From: a virus
Reading direction: 5' to 3' (one strand)
DNA: 37,919 nucleotides
IMG/VR virus record: IMGVR_UViG_3300035660_000288
Location: 1 to 37,919 of that record
The notes below the pieces were generated by a model that searched no databases, was not told the origin of the DNA, and worked only from the letters and a program-made list of their open reading frames with translations. A program made the position numbers and the translations under genes. Position 1 is the first letter of the stretch. Every line of letters starts with the position of its first letter. Positions 15,270 through 22,116 of the stretch are shown in pieces.

Positions 15270-15815
15270 ATGACCAATCAACTGACAGTCAAAATCAATA
15301 TCCAAGACTGGCTCGAAGAATGCCAGCGAGACGAGCTCGAAGTAAAAGAAAAGGCAGACATCATCAAGGCCATCGAAGAGGGTAAAAGCACCTCTAAGGT
15401 TGCGTGCGCTGCATTGGTTTGCAGAGAACTCAGTGTGGCACAGGAGGACATAATCCGACCCAACAAGAGTCTTCTGCTTGACGGAGCAAGCGGCAATATC
15501 ATCAGCATAGTGCGCAATCAGACGCATGAGGTAACTCTATTCTCTGGTGCGGTTGAAGAAGTCCACGACTTCAACGGTCGTATTACCAATGTGAATGGAA
15601 CAGAACCGGAAGCCGAGGATGACACAGGTCCATCCTTCGTAGGAAAAAACGACCCGCTTTATATCAAGCGGGCGCAGAGATACCTCGAAGAACGTGTGCC
15701 AGGACATATCGAACCCCGACTGATACAAATCTACGAAAGCGGCGGAGATGTGCACGAGGCGATCAAGATGCTGCACACTATTTTAGATGAGATGGAGACG
15801 AGGATATTAGGGTAA
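15270..15815 (+). CDS. Hypothetical protein before the TIGR-like array
   Basis: 181 aa behind AGGAGG. Residues 1-110 show a strand-helix start and a DGASGNIISIVRNQTHEVTLF stretch; a linker (EPEAEDDTGP) separates a C-terminal helical part (YIKRAQRYLEERVPGHIEPRL). No family is recognised. Its stop codon (15813-15815) lies within a degenerate copy of repeat R2, so the array begins on the end of this gene and both probably share a transcript. Whether it belongs functionally to the array and Tas-like gene is unknown. Confidence 0.6.
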   Translation: MTNQLTVKINIQDWLEECQRDELEVKEKADIIKAIEEGKSTSKVACAALVCRELSVAQEDIIRPNKSLLLDGASGNIISIVRNQTHEVTLFSGAVEEVHDFNGRITNVNGTEPEAEDDTGPSFVGKNDPLYIKRAQRYLEERVPGHIEPRLIQIYESGGDVHEAIKMLHTILDEMETRILG

Positions 15816-16090
15816 GCCAACCAAAATATGAAACCCAAGCAGTCGGTGCGAGCCATAATCACAGTGAAACCCAAGTTGGTGGTGCGAGCCACACGTAACG
15901 TGAAACCCACATTCTGTGTGCGAGCCAATGTAAATATGAAGCCCAAAAGATGTGTGCGAGCCAGGAGAAGCGTGAAACCCATACGCCAGGTGCGAGCCAC
16001 ATAGTCTGTGAAATCCAAAAAAGTAGTGCGAGCCATCCCGCTCGTGAAACCCATGGACCGAGTGCGAAAGGACTATTCCTATGAAACCCA
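15810..16090 (+). repeat. TIGR-like array, upstream part
   Basis: Two 10-nt repeats alternate with 8-nt unique spacers at an exact 18-nt step, so each double unit is 36 nt. R1 (RTGAAACCCA) starts at 15828, 15864, 15900, 15936, 15972, 16008, 16044 and, after one extra base, 16081. R2 (RTGCGAGCCA) starts at 15846, 15882, 15918, 15954, 15990, 16026 and, degenerate, 16062; a further degenerate R2 lies at 15810. Spacers in order from 15838: AGCAGTCG, TAATCACA, AGTTGGTG, CACGTAAC, CATTCTGT, ATGTAAAT, AAAGATGT, GGAGAAGC, TACGCCAG, CATAGTCT, AAAAAGTA, TCCCGCTC, TGGACCGA. None repeats. Alternating repeats, a 36-nt period and the adjacent Nop-like protein match the TIGR (tandem interspaced guide RNA) design, in which 36-nt dual-spacer RNAs are made. 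Strand is taken from the gene; processing is inferred. Confidence 0.85.
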
Positions 16091-16851
16091 AGAACTCAGA
16101 CAGCGATAAGCGGCCCGACCCCAAGCCACGCAAGCTAGCCCACCTATGGCAAGCTTATCTGATTTGGTATGAGCTGGTTCAAATGCGCAAACGTCACATC
16201 CTGCGCATATCCTCCATCGAAAAAGGAAAGAGCAACCTGGATAAACCCGTTGAAACCGCCTTTCTGGAGGATATGCAATTGGACTATCGAATAAAGGAAA
16301 GAGACAAACAGATGATCGAATGGGGCGAAATGTCCGGCCCAATCTGGCAGTGGATCACCAGTATCCGAGGATTAAAAAGCGGCAGCCTGGCAGCGCAACT
16401 CCTGGCACAGATCGACGACATCGGCAAGTTTGCAACCGTCTCAAAGCTATGGCGATTTGCAGGTATGGCGGTCGTTGACGGTCATCGTGAATACGGCAAG
16501 AAAGGCGAAAAAAGCCACTACAACAAGCTGTTGGCTGCACTTTGCTGGATACTGTCAGATGAATTCATTAAACAGCAGACGCCTCTTTATGTTGAAATCT
16601 ACTATGAAGAGAAGGCCAGGCTAAGACGGCTATATCCTGAGCCGATCCCCATCCCGCCGGACAACGGTAGCAAGTGGAAAGAAAAATACACCGACTCTCA
16701 CATTGACCGCATGGCAAAGCGCAAGACGGTAAAGATATTTTTGTCTCATCTATGGCTGAAATGGCGTGAATTTGAGGGGTTGCCAATATCAGAACCCTAT
16801 GTTTTCGCAATCATGAAGCACACTAATATGATTGAGCCATGCCAGCTGTGA
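16081..16851 (+). CDS. tasA: TasA-like Nop-domain protein (IS110 C-terminal-like)
   Basis: 256 aa. After a basic N-terminus and a helical stretch (20-85), residues 90-235 resemble the Transposase_20 domain of IS110/IS116/IS902 transposases, which is related to the Nop domain: WITSIRGLKSGSLAAQLLAQ, then IDDIGKFATVSKLWRFAGM, a basic GKKGEKSHYNK segment, and HIDRMAKRKTVKIFLSHLWL. The IS110 N-terminal DEDD (RuvC-like) domain is absent, and no HNH or RuvC motif is seen. Within TIGR-Tas systems this composition corresponds to nuclease-less TasA. The ATG is the first codon of an R1 repeat, and its ribosome site AAAGGA lies in the degenerate R2 at 16062. The stop lies in another R1. A lone relic of an IS110 transposase is the main alternative; the flanking 36-nt arrays argue against it. 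Confidence 0.8.
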   Translation: MKPKNSDSDKRPDPKPRKLAHLWQAYLIWYELVQMRKRHILRISSIEKGKSNLDKPVETAFLEDMQLDYRIKERDKQMIEWGEMSGPIWQWITSIRGLKSGSLAAQLLAQIDDIGKFATVSKLWRFAGMAVVDGHREYGKKGEKSHYNKLLAALCWILSDEFIKQQTPLYVEIYYEEKARLRRLYPEPIPIPPDNGSKWKEKYTDSHIDRMAKRKTVKIFLSHLWLKWREFEGLPISEPYVFAIMKHTNMIEPCQL

Positions 16852-16919
16852 AACCCAAAATGGTCATGCGAGCCACCATGAATGTGAAACCCAATGAGAT
16901 AATGCGAGCCAGTGCATAG
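16848..16919 (+). repeat. TIGR-like array, downstream part
   Basis: Two further double units follow the Tas-like gene with the same 18-nt step: R1 at 16848 and 16884, R2 (as ATGCGAGCCA) at 16866 and 16902, with spacers AAATGGTC, CCATGAAT, ATGAGATA and then GTGCATAG. The first R1 contains the gene's TGA stop (16849-16851). Degenerate repeat-like words (GTGATGCAAAGTGAAGCG) run on to about 16950. The gene therefore sits inside one array rather than beside it. Confidence 0.8.
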
Positions 16920-16987
16920 AAAAGTAGAGTGATGCAAAGTGAAGCGATCCAAGAACGGCAGCCAGATGTAGTTGATTTTTTCCTGTA

Positions 16988-17003
16988 ACCTGCTATAATG
17001 TAA
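16988..17003 (+). promoter_or_regulatory. Late promoter 1 (extended -10)
   Basis: ACCTGCTATAATGTAA contains an extended -10 (TG-C-TATAAT, with TATAAT at 16994-16999). A TTGATT at 16973-16978 could be a -35 but its spacing is short (15 bp). The same 16-mer with one change occurs at 37577-37592, again before an intrinsic terminator. It would start a transcript at about 17006. Confidence 0.75.
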
Positions 17004-17029
17004 TTAACCTAGCTGTTTGGGCAGACCAA

Positions 17030-17055
17030 CGGGGCCAATGGCCCCGTTTTTGTTT
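17030..17055 (+). terminator. Intrinsic terminator downstream of late promoter 1
   Basis: CGGGGCC and GGCCCCG form a 7-bp GC stem around AAT (17030-17046), followed by TTTTTGTTT. It lies only about 25-50 nt downstream of the predicted start from late promoter 1 and before the gene at 17073, so it would attenuate late transcription unless bypassed. Confidence 0.8.
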
Positions 17056-17072
17056 AATCCAAAGGAGGAAAT

Positions 17073-17435
17073 ATGAATATCGTGCTTGCTCTGGTGCTCT
17101 TCGCTGTGGCATTTGCGCTGGCGTTCCTGGTTGAGGGTTTTACAGAGTACGCCTTCGGTGCGCCGTTCGATCATATCGAGAAGCTCAAGCCTTTCAAGTG
17201 GCTGCTGATGTATATAGCACTCGCGATAGGTGTGCTGCTCTGTCTTTTCTATAAGCTTGACTTGATTGTGCTTATAGCTTATGTCGTCTCTTTACTCGCT
17301 GGTGGAGCGGTCGTCTGGCCTACAACTACAGTTGGCATGATTTTATCCGGCGTAGTGATCGGTCGTGGCGCGAACTACCTGCACGATTTTCTGGTGGCTG
17401 TGCTCAAGAAGCCACCTGTGCCGATAGGGGGATAG
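17073..17435 (+). CDS. Four-helix membrane protein, holin candidate
   Basis: 120 aa behind AAAGGAGG. At least three and probably four hydrophobic segments are visible: about residues 2-22 (IVLALVLFAVAFALAFLV), 43-60, 62-82 and 85-102. A short positively charged C-terminus ends in PPVPIGG. It is the first gene of the late operon and is followed by another membrane protein. The pair resembles holin/antiholin genes of phages, and the endolysin at 4932 lacks a signal peptide and would need one. The holin role is inferred from topology and context. Confidence 0.6.
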   Translation: MNIVLALVLFAVAFALAFLVEGFTEYAFGAPFDHIEKLKPFKWLLMYIALAIGVLLCLFYKLDLIVLIAYVVSLLAGGAVVWPTTTVGMILSGVVIGRGANYLHDFLVAVLKKPPVPIGG

Positions 17436-17436
17436 T

Positions 17437-17790
17437 ATGGCTGGTCATGACTGGCTAGACGTATTAACAGCTCTTGCCGGTAACCTGCTCGGCCTGGGTG
17501 GTATCGGGGCGCTGGTTACAGCTCTCATCTACTTGTTCAAGGCGAGGGGTGAGGGTAGAAAAATCCACGCCGATACCGATAAGACCGAGGCCGAGACGAT
17601 CAGTCTCTACCAAAATATTGCCGACCGGTCGGCTGATAGAGCTTTGAAACTGGATATCCGTGTATCTGTCCTGGAAGCACTCGTAGCTAAACAAGCGAAG
17701 GAATTGCAGAGGGTGCGTGATTGGGCAGAGCGATTGGTGAAACAGGTGATTGAGCTGGGAGCGGAGCCGGTGAAGATCGGGCCTGAATAA
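17437..17790 (+). CDS. Single-helix membrane protein with coiled coil
   Basis: 117 aa starting 1 nt after the stop of the upstream membrane gene. An N-terminal membrane helix (LAGNLLGLGGIGALVTALIYLF, about 12-33) is followed by a charged, heptad-like coiled coil (about 40-105) including LDIRVSVLEALVAKQAKELQRV. This topology is seen in phage proteins annotated as holins or holin partners. It pairs with the preceding gene in one unit behind late promoter 1. Its precise role is uncertain. Confidence 0.55.
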   Translation: MAGHDWLDVLTALAGNLLGLGGIGALVTALIYLFKARGEGRKIHADTDKTEAETISLYQNIADRSADRALKLDIRVSVLEALVAKQAKELQRVRDWAERLVKQVIELGAEPVKIGPE

Positions 17791-17800
17791 CGGAGGAGCT

Positions 17801-17977
17801 ATGGCAACAGCCAAGTACAAACCAAAAGGCAAGGTAGGCACCGGGGCTCGCTTCAAGCAACTGAAAGGCAAGTTGGCTAAGCGCGGTGCTAAGAACCCGG
17901 GCGCTCTTGCGGCCTGGATCGGGCGCAAAAAATTCGGGAAGAAACGCTTCCAGAAGATGGCAGCGGCAGGTAGATAA
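17801..17977 (+). CDS. Small basic Gly/Lys-rich protein (58 aa)
   Basis: 58 codons from ATG 17801 behind CGGAGGAG to TAA 17977. It is strongly basic and glycine-rich: KPKGKVGTGARFKQLKGKL, then AKNPGALAAWIGRKKFGKKR. Short proteins with the 'NPGALAAWIGRKK(F/Y)GKKRF' pattern recur near phage structural genes; I take it as a conserved virion or packaging-associated peptide without known role. Its stop overlaps the next start (TAATG). Confidence 0.65.
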   Translation: MATAKYKPKGKVGTGARFKQLKGKLAKRGAKNPGALAAWIGRKKFGKKRFQKMAAAGR

Positions 17978-18141
17978 TGCCTATCCAGGTACACGGTAGG
18001 ACCTTTCAGCACTTCCGCCAGGCTGCTGCCCACGTAGCCAAATGGAAAGGCTGGTCCTTAAAGCGAGCCAGTGCCTACGTTGCGGTGGTCGAGCAAAAAC
18101 AGAACCCTAAGCGAGCCAGGTGGCGAGGCAAGAAAAGTTGA
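17977..18141 (+). CDS. Small basic protein (54 aa)
   Basis: 54 codons in a TAATG overlap with the preceding gene. The product is Arg/Lys/Trp-rich (FRQAAAHVAKWKGWSLKRAS, NPKRARWRGKK) and probably binds nucleic acid. It contains two GCGAGCCA words that match the end of array repeat R2, but they are 51 nt apart and coding, so likely chance. It precedes the terminase genes. Confidence 0.6.
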   Translation: MPIQVHGRTFQHFRQAAAHVAKWKGWSLKRASAYVAVVEQKQNPKRARWRGKKS

Positions 18142-18271
18142 GCCGGCGGACCCTGCTCAGCCAATTAATCATGCAGCTTCTCTCATTTTCATCGAGTAAG
18201 CTTCGACGAGCTGAGCCGGCCTGGCTGTTGCGATCGGACAAGAATTATTGCAGCCGGTGTGACGCGGTGTG

Positions 18272-18751
18272 ATGATGGCACGAAACAAGCTCAGCAAAGA
18301 GCAGCGCCTTCAGGTCCTGGAGTGGATCGCTGCCGATTATGATACTCAGCTTATTCACCAGTGGATGGAGAAGCGCCACTGGCCGAAAATAGGTTGTAAC
18401 ACGCTCTACATCTATCGTCGTCGCTATGCCACAAAGATCGAGGAGCTGCGCAAGCAGCGGCTCAGCGTGGCGCTTACTACCGGTCTTGCGCTCAAGGAAG
18501 AGCGGGTGACGCGCTTGAAAGAGGAAGCGGATCTTCTGGAGGTCATCAAGTGGGAAGCCGACTTGAAGAGCGGTCGACTCTGGAACGAGAAAGCCTGGCG
18601 TGAAACCGTACAGCAGATCGCTGACGAGATGGAGCCCAAGCACAACGAGATGGATCACACCGGCACCATTACACATAGAATCGAGTTTGCAGAAGCGATA
18701 GAGAAGGTTTATGGAAAGTACCACCCTGATACCCTACCTGACAGCGACTAA
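18272..18751 (+). CDS. Terminase small subunit-like
   Basis: 159 aa from ATG 18272 (tandem with ATG 18275 and a GTG at 18269); no strong ribosome site separates the choices. The N-terminus forms a helix-turn-helix-like region (KLSKEQRLQVLEWIAADYDT, then CNTLYIYRRRY), followed by long charged helices (80-145). This is the size and design of small terminases, which recognise the packaging site and regulate the large subunit. It overlaps the large terminase start by 41 nt. The assignment rests strongly on that position. Confidence 0.65.
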   Translation: MMARNKLSKEQRLQVLEWIAADYDTQLIHQWMEKRHWPKIGCNTLYIYRRRYATKIEELRKQRLSVALTTGLALKEERVTRLKEEADLLEVIKWEADLKSGRLWNEKAWRETVQQIADEMEPKHNEMDHTGTITHRIEFAEAIEKVYGKYHPDTLPDSD

Positions 18752-20114
18752 AGCAGCCGGCATTCCCCGTGACCAGTCCGACAACTTCGTAGACGCTGAG
18801 TACACCAGCCTGCCGAAGATGCTGGCGTTTCATGCTGCAGCTCGTGAAGCCGACCGCTTCGGCAGCCCGAACGTCCTGGGTATCGGTGGTGCTCGTGGTC
18901 CTGGTAAGAGCCATGCCTGCCTGGCGCAAGTCGGGCTGGATGACTGCCAGCGCAGGTCCAGGCTCAAGTGGCTGTTCCTGCGCAAGATCAGGAAAGCAGC
19001 CGCCGAGTCCATGGAGGACCTGGTTACACGTGTGTTCAGCCACGTCCAACATGAGTACAAGCCCTCCTTAGGTCGGGTGGTATTCCCGAATGGCAGCCGC
19101 ATTCTGATGGGTGGCTTCAAGGACGAGTCGGACATCGATAACTATATTGGCATCGACTACGATGGGATCGTCGTCGAAGAGGCCAACGCTCTGACGCAGA
19201 AGAAAATCGACATGATCCAGGGCAGCCTGCGTACCAGCCGGACGGACTGGCGACCACGCATGTATCTGTCGTTCAACCCGGGGGATATTGGCCATGCCTA
19301 TATCAAACGAACCTTCGTCACGCCCTATCGAATGAAGCAGGAAAACTCGACCCGCTTCTTCCCTTCGAACTACAAGGATAACCCATTCCTGAACCCGGAC
19401 TACGTTCTCTACCTGGAGCATCTCGAAGGTCCACTCGGTAAAGCCTGGCGTGATGGGGATTTCGATGTGTTCGAAGGCATGGCGCTGCCCACCTGGAACT
19501 ACACCGAGCATGTCATCCCACCCTGCGAGCTGCCGTCTCACTGGCTGCGCTGGCGAGCTGTCGATGGGGGATATGCCAAGCCCTTCTGCTGCTTATGGTT
19601 TGCCAAGAACCCGGATACCGGCAGGATCATTGTGTACCGCGAGCTCTACCAGGCGCTGCTGTCCGATCGTCAGCAAGCCAGGCAGATCAATGACATGACA
19701 TTGCCTAACGAGCTCATGCAATTCACGTTTGCAGATCCGGCGCTGTGGGCACGGAAGAATGTCAAGGATGTCGTAACCACGACGGCAGATGAATACCGGG
19801 CAGAAGGGATCCTGCTCACGCCGGCAGACAACGATCGCTTGAATGGCAAGCGTAAGGTAGACCGAATACTGGGCAGCCTGCCCGATGGAGAGCCAGGCAT
19901 ACAGTTCTTCTCTACCTGTGTCAATGCGATCAGGACGCTCCCCGAGCTGCCCTTCGATAAGGTCCGTGTCGAGGACGTGGACACGCACGCAGAGGACCAT
20001 TGTTTCGACGCGATTAAATATGGGCTTACCAATTACCGCCTCCCGGCTGCACCTTCCAAACAGATGCGTCGTGAGGAAAAATCGCCGCTTATGGCGTATA
20101 CCGATATTCTGTAA
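18711..20114 (+). CDS. terL: Terminase large subunit
   Basis: 467 aa. Walker A is GGARGPGKSH (59-68), Walker B with the catalytic Glu is GIVVEEAN (152-159), and a coupling-like SFNPG motif lies near 187. The C-terminal RNase H-like nuclease is suggested by AVDGGYAKP, FADPALWAR and HAEDHCFDAIKYGL, providing acidic residues. The enzyme cuts and translocates DNA into the procapsid using ATP. The start at 18711 lies inside the small-subunit gene. Length is normal for the family, and it is followed by virion-surface genes rather than directly by portal. Confidence 0.92.
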   Translation: MESTTLIPYLTATKAAGIPRDQSDNFVDAEYTSLPKMLAFHAAAREADRFGSPNVLGIGGARGPGKSHACLAQVGLDDCQRRSRLKWLFLRKIRKAAAESMEDLVTRVFSHVQHEYKPSLGRVVFPNGSRILMGGFKDESDIDNYIGIDYDGIVVEEANALTQKKIDMIQGSLRTSRTDWRPRMYLSFNPGDIGHAYIKRTFVTPYRMKQENSTRFFPSNYKDNPFLNPDYVLYLEHLEGPLGKAWRDGDFDVFEGMALPTWNYTEHVIPPCELPSHWLRWRAVDGGYAKPFCCLWFAKNPDTGRIIVYRELYQALLSDRQQARQINDMTLPNELMQFTFADPALWARKNVKDVVTTTADEYRAEGILLTPADNDRLNGKRKVDRILGSLPDGEPGIQFFSTCVNAIRTLPELPFDKVRVEDVDTHAEDHCFDAIKYGLTNYRLPAAPSKQMRREEKSPLMAYTDIL

Positions 20115-20126
20115 GGAGTAGAACAA

Positions 20127-20468
20127 ATGTCTCAAATAACAAATCTATCCGTAACAATTGCAAACGGTGCGGCTCTCTCCGGTGCTGCCAAGCTGAACGG
20201 CGCAACGCTCTTAGGCATCGAGATGTCAGCAGCCTGGACTACGGCCGCTATAACTGTCCAGCACTCGATAGACGGTACTAACTTCTTCGATATGTACGAC
20301 GGGGCAGGGGCCGAGGTTTCGTTGACGGTCGTTGCTGCACACTACGTATTCCTGCCTCCTGCCAATTGGTCGGGCATTATCTATATCAAGGTGCGTTCTG
20401 GTACTGGCGCTGTGCCTGTCAACCAGGGTGCTGAACGCGTCTTGAAGCTGGTGTGTAAAGAGCTATGA
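20127..20468 (+). CDS. Hypothetical beta-rich virion protein
   Basis: 113 aa behind AAGGAG. It is almost all beta-predicted and Ala/Gly/Thr-rich (ITNLSVTIANGAALSGAAKL, AWTTAAITVQHSIDGTNFFD). The 'IEMSAAWTTAAITVQ.S.DG.NF' pattern is seen in small phage head or decoration-like proteins. It overlaps the next gene by ATGA. Structural role inferred. Confidence 0.6.
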   Translation: MSQITNLSVTIANGAALSGAAKLNGATLLGIEMSAAWTTAAITVQHSIDGTNFFDMYDGAGAEVSLTVVAAHYVFLPPANWSGIIYIKVRSGTGAVPVNQGAERVLKLVCKEL

Positions 20469-21706
20469 ACGCGAGCAAGTTACTCTTACTGCATGATACT
20501 GGAATAAGCTACCTCCTCCGCGACGACTTCAACGACACGCGTGCTGCTGGTGCAGTGAATGGTACGCTTGCCACGCCAGGAGGGACAGGAACAATCGCGC
20601 AAAGGACGCGTACGGTGAATGATTCGCTTGGCAACTTGGCATTGTCGGGCGGGAATCTTGTCATTTCGAACCATATTGGTGGAGGCGATCCAGGTATCTG
20701 GTATGGCGCTTTTACCCGTACTCCTGGCTTGATGTTCATTGCTGGTGGGCTTAATAAGGGCAATGCCGGGAACCGCACAATATATGGATTCGATTCCGAC
20801 CAGGCGGGATATGGGGTGGAGTGTGTATTATTCACCTCTGTGGGCCAATTAATAGGTAATGAAAGCGGAGGGGCTTATTTTGGAACATGGGCGATAGCAA
20901 CAAACTATAGTTTTGTATTAGCTTTACGTTCCGCAGGCAAATATTACTTTATCAAAGGTGGAACGTTTACAAATTGGACTCTATTATGGGTAGCAAGGTT
21001 GCTTACAACTGCGACAGTATATCCTGTAACTGAATGTGGTGGGGTATGGGGTGCCGGAAATGATTTACTTAGTTTCTTGCGAATACCCCAAGAATTGTGG
21101 TTGCCCAGTCCTCTTGCCTCAGATTCATTTAATCGTACCGATGGTGTATTAGGCAACACGGATGGGGCTGGTCATTTTGAAACCAGCGGATTGGGAAGTG
21201 GCGGAAACGGAAAAGCCTGGATATCACAAATAGGGACATGGGCCATTGATACCAATAAAGCAAAATGTACGGTTACGGCAGGGGGAATTGGGATTGCCAC
21301 CGTAGATTCTGGTGGTGCGGATGTGATTTTACACATCAATCCAGCGGTAGGAACCTCAACTGCCGGAGCGGTTTTGCGATATGTTGATGTTGACAATTAT
21401 CTGATTTGTTATCACAATAAAACTAACCTGACCCTAATCAGCCGTGCGGGAGGAGTGGAGACAACGTTAATCGATGCGGCAGCCGCCTATAATGCCGCGC
21501 GTTATATATATGTTATTGTTTATGGGATAACTTGTGCAATTTATTACAACGATATTCAGATTGGAATTAACCAGGTTGTTCCAGCATCAGTTGCTACATT
21601 ACATGGTCTATATTCTACGGATACCGATAGTAAATTGGAAAATCTAGCAGTTTGGGCACGTGGCACGGGCGGCGAATATTCAGCCCTAAATAAGTACATT
21701 ACATAA
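20465..21706 (+). CDS. LamG-like virion/receptor-binding protein
   Basis: 413 aa in an ATGA overlap with the previous gene. It has two lectin-like halves: residues 18-215, beginning LLRDDFNDTRAAGAVNGTL, and residues 218-400, beginning ASDSFNRTDGVL with TDGAGH and NKAK. The second half is clearly related to the LamG region of the tail protein at 3-2276, including DNY/DNF and VETTLID/VETLLLD matches. Such domains bind carbohydrates, so a cell-surface binding role is likely. The DNA is more AT-rich than the terminase and portal genes on either side, suggesting recombination of a receptor-binding cassette. Confidence 0.7.
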   Translation: MNASKLLLLHDTGISYLLRDDFNDTRAAGAVNGTLATPGGTGTIAQRTRTVNDSLGNLALSGGNLVISNHIGGGDPGIWYGAFTRTPGLMFIAGGLNKGNAGNRTIYGFDSDQAGYGVECVLFTSVGQLIGNESGGAYFGTWAIATNYSFVLALRSAGKYYFIKGGTFTNWTLLWVARLLTTATVYPVTECGGVWGAGNDLLSFLRIPQELWLPSPLASDSFNRTDGVLGNTDGAGHFETSGLGSGGNGKAWISQIGTWAIDTNKAKCTVTAGGIGIATVDSGGADVILHINPAVGTSTAGAVLRYVDVDNYLICYHNKTNLTLISRAGGVETTLIDAAAAYNAARYIYVIVYGITCAIYYNDIQIGINQVVPASVATLHGLYSTDTDSKLENLAVWARGTGGEYSALNKYIT

Positions 21707-21718
21707 GGCAGGTGAACC

Positions 21719-22105
21719 ATGAAAGGCTTTGCTATCTGCAATATGGTCAACGGGAAACCGAATATCAACTTTGCCACTACTCCCTGTAAGGGGTACACCT
21801 TAGGAGCGCACATCGCGGGGAACTGGGGTGCTTACCTGTTCAGCGGAACACAGGCGCAACTGGTGGCAATCAATGCCTTACCAAACGTATATGGCATCTG
21901 TTTGGTATCAGAAGGTATAGTACGGTGGGCGGAGTTGGATGGTGTGATTGCTGAGGCAGTAAGAACCCGCCTCAATACCTGGCTGACCGCTAGGGGATAC
22001 CCGAACATTCCGGCAGGGTGGACTTACCGCCAGGTAGTGATTGCTATTTACAATCGCATCAACGCTAAATTTGACCTGAACGGGATCGATATTGTGGATG
22101 TATAG
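21719..22105 (+). CDS. Hypothetical virion protein (128 aa)
   Basis: Starts at ATG 21719 behind GGCAGGTG. It is alpha/beta with AHIAGNWGAYLFSGTQAQLV in the middle and a C-terminal helical half (EAVRTRLNTWLTARGYPNIP) ending in an acidic strand. No family is recognised. Its place between a LamG protein and a pectate-lyase-fold protein suggests a receptor-binding or assembly accessory. Confidence 0.55.
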   Translation: MKGFAICNMVNGKPNINFATTPCKGYTLGAHIAGNWGAYLFSGTQAQLVAINALPNVYGICLVSEGIVRWAELDGVIAEAVRTRLNTWLTARGYPNIPAGWTYRQVVIAIYNRINAKFDLNGIDIVDV

Positions 22106-22116
22106 GAGGAGGTCTT

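Noticed and set aside
15828-16001. A + strand frame reading VKP-x3-VRA-x3 repeats across the array
   Set aside because: It stops at a TAG within the array, has no ribosome site, and the repeats are conserved at silent positions; better explained as an RNA/DNA-level array.
15731-16133. Two overlapping minus-strand frames of over 100 codons across the array
   Set aside because: They are periodic by-products of the 18-nt repeat (GFT and ART words) and lack start signals.
16081-16851. Simple IS110 insertion sequence
   Set aside because: The DEDD catalytic domain is missing and the flanks are guide-like repeats, not IS ends; relic status remains the fallback explanation.
15810-16919. CRISPR array
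   Set aside because: Spacers are 8 nt, two different repeats alternate and no Cas gene is present.
18142-18271. Possible packaging site before the small terminase
   Set aside because: Repeated TGAGCCGGC words (near 18138 and 18213) and GCTCAG/CTGAGC arms are present, but nothing distinguishes a cos or pac site from ordinary spacer.
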